DNA of 64,000 bases from CBDAMZ01 sp965197375 (GTDB taxonomy: Bacteria > Acidobacteriota > Vicinamibacteria > Vicinamibacterales > UBA8438): the NCBI GenBank assembly GCA_965197375.1, contig CBDAMZ010000010.1:124001-188000 (forward strand). The letters are read 5' to 3'. The translations under genes were made by a program, and so were the position numbers. How positions within the stretch are numbered: the stretch's first letter is position 1; each line of letters begins with the position of its first letter. Of this stretch, positions 35,472 to 44,404 are shown piece after piece. The notes under the pieces are model-generated. The model worked only from the letters and a program-made list of their open reading frames with translations. It did not search any database and was not told where the DNA came from.

Positions 35472-36104
35472 CTAGACAGCGAACTGCCGGAATGTGAGAT
35501 TCACCCGACCGGTAAACGCGAGCCCAGATGGAGCCGTGCCGGGCAAGATGCGCGCGACGCCGTGGTAGCGCAACCGGCTGAGCCCACCCATCACGACCGC
35601 GTCGCCCGACCCGAGCGTGATGGCCTGGACATCGTCCTTGCGCCGGGTTCCCCCAATGAGGAATCTGCCCGCGTCGCCAACCGAGAGGGACACGACAGGA
35701 ATGCCGGCATCGAGCGTGGGCTGTTGTTCGTCCTTGTCCTGATGAAGACCGAGCTTACCCATCGACGTGTAGCGGTTTACGATGCACACCTCTGGTTGAA
35801 TGGTCATACCAACCGCCGCCGCCGCACGGCGCGCGAGATCAGCAAGGTCCGCCGGAAGCGACGGCGCCGGCAGCCCATCGTGATCCGACCGGACCCGTTC
35901 GTACGTGTAGGTCGTCGCGTTCCAGTGGAGCCCCAAACACAACATCTCGAGTCGCATCTTTGCGCCACCGCGCACCGTCGGTTGGTAGAACCCGGCCTCA
36001 CCTTCCCCGAGCTTCCGACACCGGTCCAGAAGCCAACGCTGTTGGTCAGCCGACAAATATCCAGTCAGATGCCACGCGCCTGGGTAGATTTCGATCTGCT
36101 TCAC
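35472..36104 (-). CDS. alkB: AlkB-type DNA/RNA dealkylating dioxygenase
   Basis: 210 residues, the size of E. coli AlkB. The 2-oxoglutarate/Fe(II) site is complete: NRYTSMGKLGLHQDKDE gives H121 and D123, LRYHGVARI gives H181, and GRVNLTFRQF supplies R200 and R206. The substrate lid region (LCLGLHWNATTYTY) matches AlkB. It removes N1-methyladenine and N3-methylcytosine by oxidation. It is a single gene, with no Ada-type regulator next to it. Confidence 0.92.
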   Translation of the reverse strand: MKQIEIYPGAWHLTGYLSADQQRWLLDRCRKLGEGEAGFYQPTVRGGAKMRLEMLCLGLHWNATTYTYERVRSDHDGLPAPSLPADLADLARRAAAAVGMTIQPEVCIVNRYTSMGKLGLHQDKDEQQPTLDAGIPVVSLSVGDAGRFLIGGTRRKDDVQAITLGSGDAVVMGGLSRLRYHGVARILPGTAPSGLAFTGRVNLTFRQFAV

Positions 36105-36218
36105 TAAAAACGCTCAGGCTCGGCCTGCGCTGTGATCAGCACACGAAAGACCACAGCAAAGGGTAGGCGTAATTTATTCACTGCCTTCTCACTTCTGCCA
36201 GTATTATGATGCCATCCC

Positions 36219-37367
36219 ATGGGCAAATCGCCAGACGTCGTCGTCGTCGGCGCAGGCGTCTTCGGCGCGTGGAGTGCGTATCAACTCCACCGCTCGGGAC
36301 GATCAGTCGCCTTGATCGACGCCTTCGGTCCCGGTAATTCGAGAGCGAGCTCTGGCGGGGAATCGCGTATCATCCGGATGGGTTATGGCAGCGAAAAAAT
36401 TTATTCGCGATGGGCCCTCGAGTCCCTTGACCAATGGCAAGCGCTGTTCCACGAGGCACAGCTCCCGCTCTTTATCAAAACTGGGGTCCTATTTCTTGGG
36501 CGCAACAAGGATCCGCTGTTTGACGCGACGACACTGACGTTGCAACGGCTCGGTGTACACATCGAGCTGCTCGCCCGTAAGGATCTCGAGACTCGGTTTC
36601 CCCAGTTTCAGCTTGGATCGATCACGCGAGCTATGCTGGAACCCAACAGCGGTGTCGTCTTCGCACGTCGTGCGGTCCACGCACTCGTGCAGCAAGCGGT
36701 CCAACTGGGCGTCGATTACCGCTTCGACGCTGTCACTGCCCCTACCGGCGGCGGCCACCTCGAGTCGCTGCCGACGTTCGGGGGTGATGACCTGCGCGCC
36801 GAGACGTTTGTTTTTGCGTGTGGTCCGTGGCTTCCCAAATTGTTTCCGCACGTGCTCGGGCCGCTCCTTCACACCACCAGGCAAGAGGTCTTTTTCTTCG
36901 GATGCGAGCCTGGGGATCGACGCTTTACGCCCACGACAATGCCCGCCTGGGTCGACTTCAAAGACGGCATTTACGGGATTCCTGACCTCGACGGGCGCGG
37001 CTTTAAGGTCGGGTTGGACCAGCATGGTCCTCCTTTCGATCCGGACGCCGGTGATCGCCTGCCCTCGCCCGGTGCTGTGTTGACCGCAAGGCGCTTGGTG
37101 GCCACTCGTCTTCCGTCGCTCAGCGCTGCCCAACTGCTCGATGCACGCGTCTGCCAATATACAATCACCTGGAACGGCGACTTCCTTATCGACCGACACC
37201 CCGACTTCGACAACGTCTGGTTGGTCGGGGGCGGTTCCGGCCATGGATTTAAACATGGGCCGGCAGTCGGCGATTACCTCAGTGCTCTCCTCGCCGGAAG
37301 CGTACAAGTCGAGCCACGGTTCACCCTGGCAACCAAGCGCGCCGACCGTCACCGAGAGATCTATTAG
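36219..37367 (+). CDS. FAD-dependent amine oxidase, sarcosine oxidase-like (DAO family)
   Basis: 382 residues. The N-terminus has the Rossmann FAD motif VVVVGAGVFGAWSAYQLHRSG followed by ALIDAFGPGN, and the C-terminus ends with VWLVGGGSGHGFKHGPAVGDYLS, as in monomeric sarcosine oxidase and N-methyl amino acid oxidases. SGGESRIIRMGYG matches the covalent-flavin type region in MSOX. It probably oxidises a secondary amine, releasing H2O2; the substrate is unknown. It is cytosolic with no signal peptide. Confidence 0.8.
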   Translation: MGKSPDVVVVGAGVFGAWSAYQLHRSGRSVALIDAFGPGNSRASSGGESRIIRMGYGSEKIYSRWALESLDQWQALFHEAQLPLFIKTGVLFLGRNKDPLFDATTLTLQRLGVHIELLARKDLETRFPQFQLGSITRAMLEPNSGVVFARRAVHALVQQAVQLGVDYRFDAVTAPTGGGHLESLPTFGGDDLRAETFVFACGPWLPKLFPHVLGPLLHTTRQEVFFFGCEPGDRRFTPTTMPAWVDFKDGIYGIPDLDGRGFKVGLDQHGPPFDPDAGDRLPSPGAVLTARRLVATRLPSLSAAQLLDARVCQYTITWNGDFLIDRHPDFDNVWLVGGGSGHGFKHGPAVGDYLSALLAGSVQVEPRFTLATKRADRHREIY

Positions 37368-37491
37368 TGGCCTGTATCCGTCAAGCCGTCGTCGGTTGCG
37401 GCCGGCCTGACCTAGATGCCGGTCACACAGAGTGACTTGAATACAGCGCTTTAGAATGCGGATCTAGGAAGATAGGACTTAGTCAACAAAG

Positions 37492-38352
37492 ATGCAGACG
37501 GGCAACTCGCAACAAAATCCGCTTCGCAACCTCGGGATCGCCATCCTCGCGACCGGACTGATAGCGGGATCGGTCAACGGGGAAAAGGCAGCGGCGAGCT
37601 CATTCGACCATACGTACCACCAGTACGCCAAGCTGCTCCGAAATCACGTGGTGGGCACCCGTGTGAACCACGCCAAGCTGCACGGCGACCGGGCAGCGCT
37701 CGACGCGGTGGTAGCGGATTTCGGTTGCGTTACCGCGTCTGAGCTATCTGGGTGGACGGCCAACCAGCAGATCGCCTATTTGATTAACGCCTACAACGCC
37801 TTCACGCTCCAGGCCATCGCCGACCACTACCCGATCAAGGCTCGCTGGTTCCGTGTCTTCACTCCGCACAACAGCATTAAGCAAATCAGTGGCGTCTGGA
37901 CAAAGCTGCGCTGGCGCGCGGCCGGCACGGACATGACCCTCGACGAGATCGAACATGAGACACTACGGGCACATTACAACGAGCCGCGGATTCATTTCGC
38001 CGTCAACTGTGCGGCAGTAAGCTGCCCGCCGCTCCGGCGCGAGCCCTACACAGCTAATCAGCTCGACCGCCAGTTGATTCTGGCCGCCCGTGATTACCTC
38101 TCCAGCGACTCTGGGCTGCAAGTCGACGGTACGACTCTGCGAATATCGAGGATCTTCAATTGGTACGGTGAGGACTTTATCAACCAATACGCTCACTTGA
38201 TCGATACCGACCGAACACCGAAACAGCGTGCCATCTTTGGCGTCATCGCAAAGTACGGCCCCCCCGAGGCTTCTCGTTTGGCGCAGACCGGCACGGCCGG
38301 GATTCGATTCCTCAAGTACGATTGGTCACTGAACGATACGGTACCAAACTAA
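37492..38352 (+). CDS. Exported DUF547 protein
   Basis: 286 residues with a hydrophobic leader (NLGIAILATGLIAGSVNG). The DUF547 core is clear: IAYLINAYNAFTLQAIADHYP, then RIHFAVNCAAVSCPPLRREPYT and FNWYGEDFI. This family has a papain/transglutaminase-like fold with a conserved cysteine (in NCAAVSCPPL). Enzymatic activity is not established. It stands alone between the FAD oxidase and the convergent GT87-like gene. Confidence 0.85.
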   Translation: MQTGNSQQNPLRNLGIAILATGLIAGSVNGEKAAASSFDHTYHQYAKLLRNHVVGTRVNHAKLHGDRAALDAVVADFGCVTASELSGWTANQQIAYLINAYNAFTLQAIADHYPIKARWFRVFTPHNSIKQISGVWTKLRWRAAGTDMTLDEIEHETLRAHYNEPRIHFAVNCAAVSCPPLRREPYTANQLDRQLILAARDYLSSDSGLQVDGTTLRISRIFNWYGEDFINQYAHLIDTDRTPKQRAIFGVIAKYGPPEASRLAQTGTAGIRFLKYDWSLNDTVPN

Positions 38353-38581
38353 GCCTACAGAGCGCTTCGATGATTTCCAGTGACGTACAAACGGAATTTG
38401 GCCGAGTTAAACTGGCGGTCGACGCGCCTCGAAGTCCGATGACCAAAACGCTAGAGGGGACCTTTCTTTCCCGAGCCACGTTCCAACTATACCGATGCCC
38501 CAGTCCAGCCGCCTGCTTGACGAGCATAGATTTTCCTGGTTCTCGGACATGGGCCGCCAATAGTTGATTAATGAACCAGTT

Positions 38582-39886
38582 TCAACAAGTCGACAGTCCC
38601 TTCGCAACGGGCGGTCTATCCGACGGGTCCCGTCGTTGCCACACCGTCCAGACCCACAGCCCAGACGCGAACGCAAGACCATATTCGACCGGCTCGACCC
38701 ATGCCGGCAGCACCCACTCACCGTTGGCGAGTTGAGAAATCCAGACCAGATAGGTCAGCAACGACGCCAGCGTCCAAACCATCAGCGGCCGGGCGGTCCG
38801 CGACGTCAGGAACGGCGTCAGCCATACCAGATACCACGAATAGACGACTGGCATCAGTAGTAATGCCGTGGCCATCGGCCAGGCCCACGCGTCTGGGTCG
38901 TCTCGACCGAGACGTCGGCGGGCAATAGCCGCAATCCCCAGTCCGCTCCCCGTCGCCAGCGTAAGCACGCCGAGCGTTCCGAGCCACGGCTCCAGCCATG
39001 CGAAAATCGGCCCATTGAAGCGCCACTGCTCGGCGTAGATACCTAACGAGCCAACGGGCAACATGAGGCTGCCGTCGTAGAACGGCAGGTAGAGAAGCAG
39101 CGCGACACTTGCGGCGACGATGCCGTCTCTCACGCGAATTCGTCGCCACAGAAGCGGGACGAGCACAATCGGCAAGAACTTCACCGAGACCGATACGGCC
39201 AGCGCTACCGCCGCGACACAGGAACGCTGACGCGAAAGCGCGTACGCCGAACTGACTACCGCTAAGGTGCCCACGATGTCGATGTGGGCGCCACCGGCTC
39301 CTTCCAGCGCCACGAGCGGGTGCCAAGCGTACGCCAGAACCAACCAGGGATTGCGTCCAGTCCGATAGAGCCAACGCCAGAGGACTAGTATCGTCAGCAG
39401 ATCACACAACACGACCGCCACCGTCATCGCCGTCACCGATTCGTCGACCATCGTCACCACTCGAAAAAATAGCTCGGCCGCCGGTGGATAGATCGCCGGG
39501 AGCTCGGCGCTGGCGGGATCGATCAGCTGGGTCAGCTCGGTGTGCAGGTGAGCCAGGGTCGGATCGTCCGGGGATGCCTTGTACGGATTGATGCCGTGGC
39601 GCTGCACGCGCCCGTCCCAAATGTACCGATAGACGTCATCAGAAACGAGCGGGGCCCCGCCGATCAACGCCAGCCGCCAGCCGAACGAGAGCAGCAAACA
39701 AACGGCGAGCTTCTGTCTCGAGGCTTCGGGGCGGTGCACCACAAACCAGAGTGCGGCCAAATACGCCAGCGAGGCAGCGCCCATGAGCCCGACGAACCAG
39801 ATCGGCTCGGCACGGGCGTCAATGCAGCTTACAGTTGCCAGGGCAACGAGTAACACAACCCCGCAGACAAAAATGGGTCGGGCCAT
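38582..39886 (-). CDS. Polytopic glycosyltransferase, GT87/DUF2029-like
   Basis: 434 residues with about ten membrane helices. Near the first helices is the acidic motif of GT-C enzymes (SDDVYRYIWDGRVQRHGINPY), followed by PPAAELFFRVV, and the middle has RNPWLVLAYAWHPLVALEGAGGAHIDIVG, typical of polyprenyl-phosphate-mannose-dependent mannosyltransferases. It probably adds sugar to an envelope lipid or glycan on the periplasmic side. It lies about 50 bases after the esterase-GT-GT fusion on the same strand. Their GT2 parts could supply the lipid-linked sugar it uses (inference). Confidence 0.75.
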   Translation of the reverse strand: MARPIFVCGVVLLVALATVSCIDARAEPIWFVGLMGAASLAYLAALWFVVHRPEASRQKLAVCLLLSFGWRLALIGGAPLVSDDVYRYIWDGRVQRHGINPYKASPDDPTLAHLHTELTQLIDPASAELPAIYPPAAELFFRVVTMVDESVTAMTVAVVLCDLLTILVLWRWLYRTGRNPWLVLAYAWHPLVALEGAGGAHIDIVGTLAVVSSAYALSRQRSCVAAVALAVSVSVKFLPIVLVPLLWRRIRVRDGIVAASVALLLYLPFYDGSLMLPVGSLGIYAEQWRFNGPIFAWLEPWLGTLGVLTLATGSGLGIAAIARRRLGRDDPDAWAWPMATALLLMPVVYSWYLVWLTPFLTSRTARPLMVWTLASLLTYLVWISQLANGEWVLPAWVEPVEYGLAFASGLWVWTVWQRRDPSDRPPVAKGLSTC

Positions 39887-39937
39887 AGGTGCTACGGACC
39901 AGTTGTAGGTGCGAGTTTTGTAATTGTCAGGTGGGGC

Positions 39938-42046
39938 TTAGCCACCTCTTTGCGCCGCTCGCCGAACTGCTCGGGTGCGCCAGAGCACCCAAATCGTGAA
40001 GAACATCCTACTACCAGCCTTTAGCGTTCCCGCAAGCGTGCCAGAAATCTTGGACCGGCCGATCCGATCGCGTTGCCGAACCGGAATCTCCAGCGTTCTC
40101 AACTTAGCCTCGGCCGCCTTGATCTGCATCTCGATCGTCCAACCCCAAGTGCGGTCGGCCATGTGGAGAGCGTCTAGTGACGCACGACGAATCGCCCGAA
40201 ATGGACCGAGGTCTCGGTAGCGAGTGTCCCAGAGCACGTTGATGAGCCCGACGCAGAGCGCGGTTCCGCACCTGGCCGACCACGGCCGCGCTGCCCCTCG
40301 GCGGTCACCCAAGACGAAATCGGCAGCACCACACAGGATCGGTTCAACGAGCGCAGTCATTTCCTCAGGGTAATCGCTCCGGTCGGCGTCGAGAAACACG
40401 ATAACATCGGCGTCGGAGTTCGCGCGGAGTCCGGCCTGGCACGCCTGGCCATAACCGCGGCGAAGCTCGGTCACGACCGTGGCACCGGCGGCGCGCGCGC
40501 GTTCGGCAGTGTCGTCGGCCGACCCGTTGTCGACTACGGTTACCGAGGTCGCCACTTCTGGCACCTCGGCTAACACCTGGCTGATCGCCTCCTCTTCATC
40601 GAGCGCCGGGATAATGACGACGACGTTGCGCGAAGCTGTGGCCGAGGTGGTCGCAGTTGTTTCAGACGGCGTCTTTGCGTCCCACGCTTGCCGACGGTAG
40701 TACAACCGCGCCAGTCGATCAGGTGACACACCCATACAGTAGAGAACGACTAGGATAACGTTGAGGGTGCTCCGCCAGAACCAGCCGTCACGCTCCCAAC
40801 GCCGCGCCGACACTCGCACAGGCAGACGCGCGCGGCTCAAGCGCCCGCGACGACGTAGTCGTCTGACGAAATCGAGGTCCTCCATGAGCACGAGCGGTCG
40901 ATACCCGCCAAGCTCATCGAAGATCGGCCGGCGCACAAAGATCGCCTGATCACCGTACGGCAGCTCGAGCCAGCGAACGCGCCAACCAACTCCCCACTCG
41001 ATGATTCGGGCCACGCGCCTCGGAGAATCAAGCATGAACCGGAAGGCGCCGCCGACGACATCGGTCGCCTCGTCCGCCTTGCGGATCTCGTTGAGCCACC
41101 CTGGTGAGAATCGTGCGTCGGCATGGAGGAACACTAGCCACCGGCCAGTGGCTAGACGGGCGCCGGCATTCATCTGACGAGCTCGTCCCGGTGGACTGGA
41201 CGCCCAGCGCACACTGGCGTACCGGTCCCGAAGCGGATCAAGGGTCCGGTCGTCTGGAGCGCCATTGACGACAATGATCTCCACGCCGGTCCCGGCTGGC
41301 GGCGGATCAGATTCGATTGCCGCCAGGAGCGCCTGAAGCTCCACCGTGTCCTGAAGAACGGGGATGACAATCGAGACAAACGTGGACTGAACCAAAGGGC
41401 TCGAACCTAGCCCCAACCCAAGAAAGACCGCCGTCTCCGACCAGATTCTGTCGAGACTCGCCTTGAGCTGATGGCCATCATCGAGCATCACTACGCGTAC
41501 GTGCGGACGGCTGACAGCAAACCGCTCGACCAGGGCCGGCTCGACGATCTCGTCGTGACGACCCTGCAGTAAGAGCGTCGGAACCACGCGTCGCACCGCA
41601 AATGAATCATAGCGGGCTGCATCAGCGTACAGCTCGAAGTGTACGCGCCGTTCCTCGCCGGAGGCGTAATGCCTCATCTGCAACAAACCGGTCTGGCGCC
41701 AGCTGACAAGTCCGTCCTCACCTATCTCGCGCATCCAATTCGCACCAAAGTCAAGCGCCGGGGCTAAAAGAACGAGCTGCTCGATCCGATCGCAGCGTTC
41801 GGCAAGATGGAGCGCCACGAACGCGCCGAGGCTTGAACCGATAAGCACGACTGGCCCAGGCGGCAAGTCGTCCACGGCACGGACGACCTGCTTGATCATG
41901 CGGGTTGTGGTGAGCGTGGAGAAGTCAGGTTCGTCCAGGTCCGGGCGGTAGAGCGTCACGCCGCGGCGTGCGAAACGCGTGGCAAGAAAGGCTGCTTTTG
42001 ATGATGTCGGCGACGACGCGAAGCCGTGGAGATAGAAGCAATGCAC
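39938..42046 (-). CDS. Three-domain fusion: YqiA-like esterase + GT2 (TIGR04283 type) + GT2 (DPM1-like)
   Basis: 702 residues, start GTG 42046. Residues 1-215 are an alpha/beta hydrolase with YLHGFASSPTSSKA, nucleophile S72 in GSSLG, D165 (GRHDE) and H192 (DDGHQ). Residues 222-455 are a family-2 glycosyltransferase with SIVIPVL, PPGRARQMNAGA and FLHAD. Residues 474-690 are a second GT2 with VVVIIPALDEEEAI, VDNGSADDT and FLDAD (553-555). Short Ala/Ser/Thr linkers separate them. The frame is continuous throughout. It starts immediately after the SET gene stop, so they are co-transcribed. The usual genomic form is separate genes, so this fusion is unusual. Confidence 0.85.
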   Translation of the reverse strand: MHCFYLHGFASSPTSSKAAFLATRFARRGVTLYRPDLDEPDFSTLTTTRMIKQVVRAVDDLPPGPVVLIGSSLGAFVALHLAERCDRIEQLVLLAPALDFGANWMREIGEDGLVSWRQTGLLQMRHYASGEERRVHFELYADAARYDSFAVRRVVPTLLLQGRHDEIVEPALVERFAVSRPHVRVVMLDDGHQLKASLDRIWSETAVFLGLGLGSSPLVQSTFVSIVIPVLQDTVELQALLAAIESDPPPAGTGVEIIVVNGAPDDRTLDPLRDRYASVRWASSPPGRARQMNAGARLATGRWLVFLHADARFSPGWLNEIRKADEATDVVGGAFRFMLDSPRRVARIIEWGVGWRVRWLELPYGDQAIFVRRPIFDELGGYRPLVLMEDLDFVRRLRRRGRLSRARLPVRVSARRWERDGWFWRSTLNVILVVLYCMGVSPDRLARLYYRRQAWDAKTPSETTATTSATASRNVVVIIPALDEEEAISQVLAEVPEVATSVTVVDNGSADDTAERARAAGATVVTELRRGYGQACQAGLRANSDADVIVFLDADRSDYPEEMTALVEPILCGAADFVLGDRRGAARPWSARCGTALCVGLINVLWDTRYRDLGPFRAIRRASLDALHMADRTWGWTIEMQIKAAEAKLRTLEIPVRQRDRIGRSKISGTLAGTLKAGSRMFFTIWVLWRTRAVRRAAQRGG

Positions 42047-42532
42047 CTACAACAGCTTCTTGCAACCGGGTTGACACTTACAGGGAATCTCGCCTTCGCC
42101 CTCGGTGTAGTAGTTGTACGTTAGCTCTTCACCTGTCGCGATGTTACGCGCGGCGCAAATCCAGACCGTGTCGCCGAAAATGTTGCTGTAGCAGTTGGGC
42201 TTGCAGGCATGGTTAATGAAGCGGGCGATGTTGCCACCGACGTGTGCATCCCTCGAGTAGAGGCGGTTCAAACGAAAACACCAAATTTCGCCGCGCTTGA
42301 GGTAGCGGATCTCACGTTTAGTGCTATCGCGATTGCTGACCTTCTCTCCCTTGTAGTCGATGATCCGCTTGTTCTTGTTAATTGGCTCGATGGCAAAGAC
42401 ACCCCAGCCATGAAGCTTTGAACGTTTCCGCCGGATAGTGGGAAGGTAGAGGCCGTTCTGAGAAAAGCGGCGCTTCCTCTGCTTCGTAGCAAGGGAACGT
42501 TTCCGATTCGCCACGCGCAAAGAGTGTAGCAT
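42047..42532 (-). CDS. Small SET-domain protein-lysine methyltransferase
   Basis: 161 residues. The SET fold is complete: SKLHGWGVFAIEPI at the start, then GNIARFINHACKPNCYSN, GEELTYNYYTEGEGE and a post-SET cysteine cluster CKCQPGC. The first 35 residues are very basic (RVANRKRSLATKQRKRRF). Bacterial stand-alone SET proteins methylate lysines on proteins, but the target here is unknown. Its stop codon touches the GTG of the fusion gene. The start codon (ATG 42532) overlaps a divergent hydrolase-like remnant, so the promoter may lie inside that remnant. Confidence 0.88.
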   Translation of the reverse strand: MLHSLRVANRKRSLATKQRKRRFSQNGLYLPTIRRKRSKLHGWGVFAIEPINKNKRIIDYKGEKVSNRDSTKREIRYLKRGEIWCFRLNRLYSRDAHVGGNIARFINHACKPNCYSNIFGDTVWICAARNIATGEELTYNYYTEGEGEIPCKCQPGCKKLL

Positions 42533-42686
42533 GACTCTTGCGATTCAGATCCACACGATCGATGCGAACGATCTGACGGTCGAGGCCGACGTGTGTGGTC
42601 ATGGCAATCGGCCGGCGAGCTACCTGCATAGACTCCCGAGTTGGAACACTCCAGGCACCATCAGTTGCCACACTTCGGAAGATTAA
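42531..42686 (+). pseudogene. Possible N-terminal remnant of an alpha/beta hydrolase
   Basis: A 51-codon frame from ATG 42531 reads MTLAIQIHTIDANDLTVEAD..., continuing VCGHGNRPASYLHRLPSW, which resembles the start of epoxide hydrolase-type proteins (usually ...LLHGFP). The similarity ends there and a stop follows. It is divergent from, and overlaps, the SET start. Decayed fragment is the best reading; chance similarity is possible. Confidence 0.35.
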
Positions 42687-42828
42687 GCTCTTAGCCCCTA
42701 GTAAGACGGAATGAAATCCTGCCCTACAACAGACTATGAAACCCAAACCGCGGTCGGCCCACGTCCGGTGCGAGATCGCGTCCAGGCCACCAAAGGCACT
42801 AACTGATACTCCGGTAAACTATCGAAAG

Positions 42829-43644
42829 TCAGCGCTCGGCGTTGATGAACCCGGCTCCCCACGATTCGTACTTAGCCGGCACACCTTCTTGCTGAATCTG
42901 CTCCAGGCTCTTTCCGGCCGAGTGCTTCTGCCGCACAAACGCCACCGTGTCCTCGAGCATCGTGTAGAATCGCCGAAGATCGTTAACCGTGGCGAGCCGG
43001 CCGTGACCCGGAATAATGTTGGTGTCCGACCGAACTGTCTCGAGAATTCGACCGACGTTCTGCATCATGCCAACGGCGTTGCCCCCCGCGTCAATATCGA
43101 CAAACGGAAATCGATCAACGAAAAAGTGATCGCCCATATGCACGACGTTGGAGTCGGTGAAGAAGATAACGACATCGCCATCCGTATGCCCGTGCGGATA
43201 ATGAACGACCCGGATCTCCTCGCCGTTAAAGTGCACCGAGGCATCATCGTTGAAGGTGATGACCGGCCAGGAGGCGCTGGGCTTGTCCATGAGGCGCTTC
43301 CGCACGTTGACGTGCGCTATAATCGGCGCCGACTTGTCGAAAACCTCGTTGCCCCCGGTGTGATCCCCGTGGAAGTGGGTGTTGATGACAAACTGCAGCG
43401 CCCCGGTGTTGAGGTTTTTAAGCGCCGCCTCGATTTTCGGGGCGAGCGGCGCGAACTGATCATCGACCATCAAGAGGCCGCCTGCACCGGCGGTCACGCC
43501 GATATTGCCACCAGCGCCCTCGAACATGTAGATAGAACCAGCAACCTGGGTTACCTTGATCTCAACATTGTCGAAGCTCCGCTGAGCCAGTACCGATGAG
43601 AGCGCGAGTCCGGTAAACGCCAACGCCAGTGACAGTGTCTTCAT
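42829..43644 (-). CDS. Exported metallo-beta-lactamase-fold hydrolase
   Basis: 271 residues with a signal peptide (MKTLSLALAFTGLALSSVLAQ). MBL motifs are intact: THFHGDHTGG (H-x-H-x-D-H), HYPHGHTDGDVV, VVHMGDHFF and a final PGHG. The order resembles periplasmic MBL proteins related to quinoprotein-associated and subclass B-like hydrolases. With no further context the substrate cannot be named. About 140 gene-poor bases (42687-42828) follow its stop. It is divergent from the DUF309 gene. Confidence 0.87.
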   Translation of the reverse strand: MKTLSLALAFTGLALSSVLAQRSFDNVEIKVTQVAGSIYMFEGAGGNIGVTAGAGGLLMVDDQFAPLAPKIEAALKNLNTGALQFVINTHFHGDHTGGNEVFDKSAPIIAHVNVRKRLMDKPSASWPVITFNDDASVHFNGEEIRVVHYPHGHTDGDVVIFFTDSNVVHMGDHFFVDRFPFVDIDAGGNAVGMMQNVGRILETVRSDTNIIPGHGRLATVNDLRRFYTMLEDTVAFVRQKHSAGKSLEQIQQEGVPAKYESWGAGFINAER

Positions 43645-43713
43645 AGTCGCCTCCGGGTGCGAAAAGCTCGAGCCGGTCGAGCGGGGTATACCGCGGGCCT
43701 ATAATCGCCATCC

Positions 43714-44148
43714 ATGCCGGTCTGGTGCAACGAGCCACCGCCGCCGCTGCTCCGGCGAGGCATCGAGCAGCTCAACCGCGGCGAGTTCTTCGAGCAGCAC
43801 GAGACGCTCGAGAAACTGTGGCGCGCCGAGGCACGCGAGGCGCGCCGCCTTTACCAAGGCATCCTTCAGATCGGCGTCGCCCTCTACCACGTCAGGAAGC
43901 GGAACTACCATGGCGCCGTCTACATGCTCACCCGAGGCCGATGCTATCTCCGGCCATTCGTGCCATGCTGTCAGTCGGTCGATGTCGCCGACCTCCTAGC
44001 ACAAACCGATCGCGTTCTAGCCGAAGCTGAGCGGCTCGGACCGAATGGACTCGAACTCTTCAATTGGTCACTCGCCCCGCACGTCCGACTGATCGACGAC
44101 CGCAACGCCCCCCGGAAGCGAACCTCGAAGGGCAAGCGGGGCGGCTGA
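43714..44148 (+). CDS. DUF309 protein
   Basis: 144 residues with the helical DUF309 signature: IEQLNRGEFFEQHETLEKLWRAE, then RLYQGILQIGVALYH and GNYHGAV-like KRNYHGAVYML. The conserved His/Glu set suggests a metal or phosphate site, but the family has no known activity. The C-terminus is basic (RKRTSKGKRGG). It is short and cytosolic. Confidence 0.88.
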   Translation: MPVWCNEPPPPLLRRGIEQLNRGEFFEQHETLEKLWRAEAREARRLYQGILQIGVALYHVRKRNYHGAVYMLTRGRCYLRPFVPCCQSVDVADLLAQTDRVLAEAERLGPNGLELFNWSLAPHVRLIDDRNAPRKRTSKGKRGG

Positions 44149-44194
44149 TAACTCTGAGTAGCAACGCTCCGAGACCATTGCTATACTCGCCGCG

Positions 44195-44404
44195 ATGCCT
44201 CTCGCCCACGAGGCCAGCTGTAAGTGGCGGGCGCCTCGCAAACCTGTTCGTGATCTCGTCCGTTCAGCGCACCCGTCGTTTCTCCATGTCACCCAGACCT
44301 ACCGTTACAACGTCGATTACACCTACTGCAACAAGTACAACCAGGTCTCACGCCTGATCCCTGTCGCAACGATAGTCGAGCGATCGGCTGAATCAACGTC
44401 GTGA
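44195..44404 (+). CDS. Small tyrosine-rich ORF coupled to the DUF2461 gene
   Basis: 69 codons from ATG 44195. The stop overlaps the GTG of the next gene as GTGA. Third codon positions are GC-rich in the middle part (HVTQTYRYNVDYTYCNKYNQV), which hints at coding. I recognise no family, and no good Shine-Dalgarno is visible. It could be a real leader gene or a remnant. Confidence 0.35.
   Translation: MPLAHEASCKWRAPRKPVRDLVRSAHPSFLHVTQTYRYNVDYTYCNKYNQVSRLIPVATIVERSAESTS

Noticed and set aside
42736..43599. 287-codon plus-strand frame opposite the MBL-fold gene
   Set aside because: Antisense shadow; the minus strand has a signal peptide and all MBL motifs.
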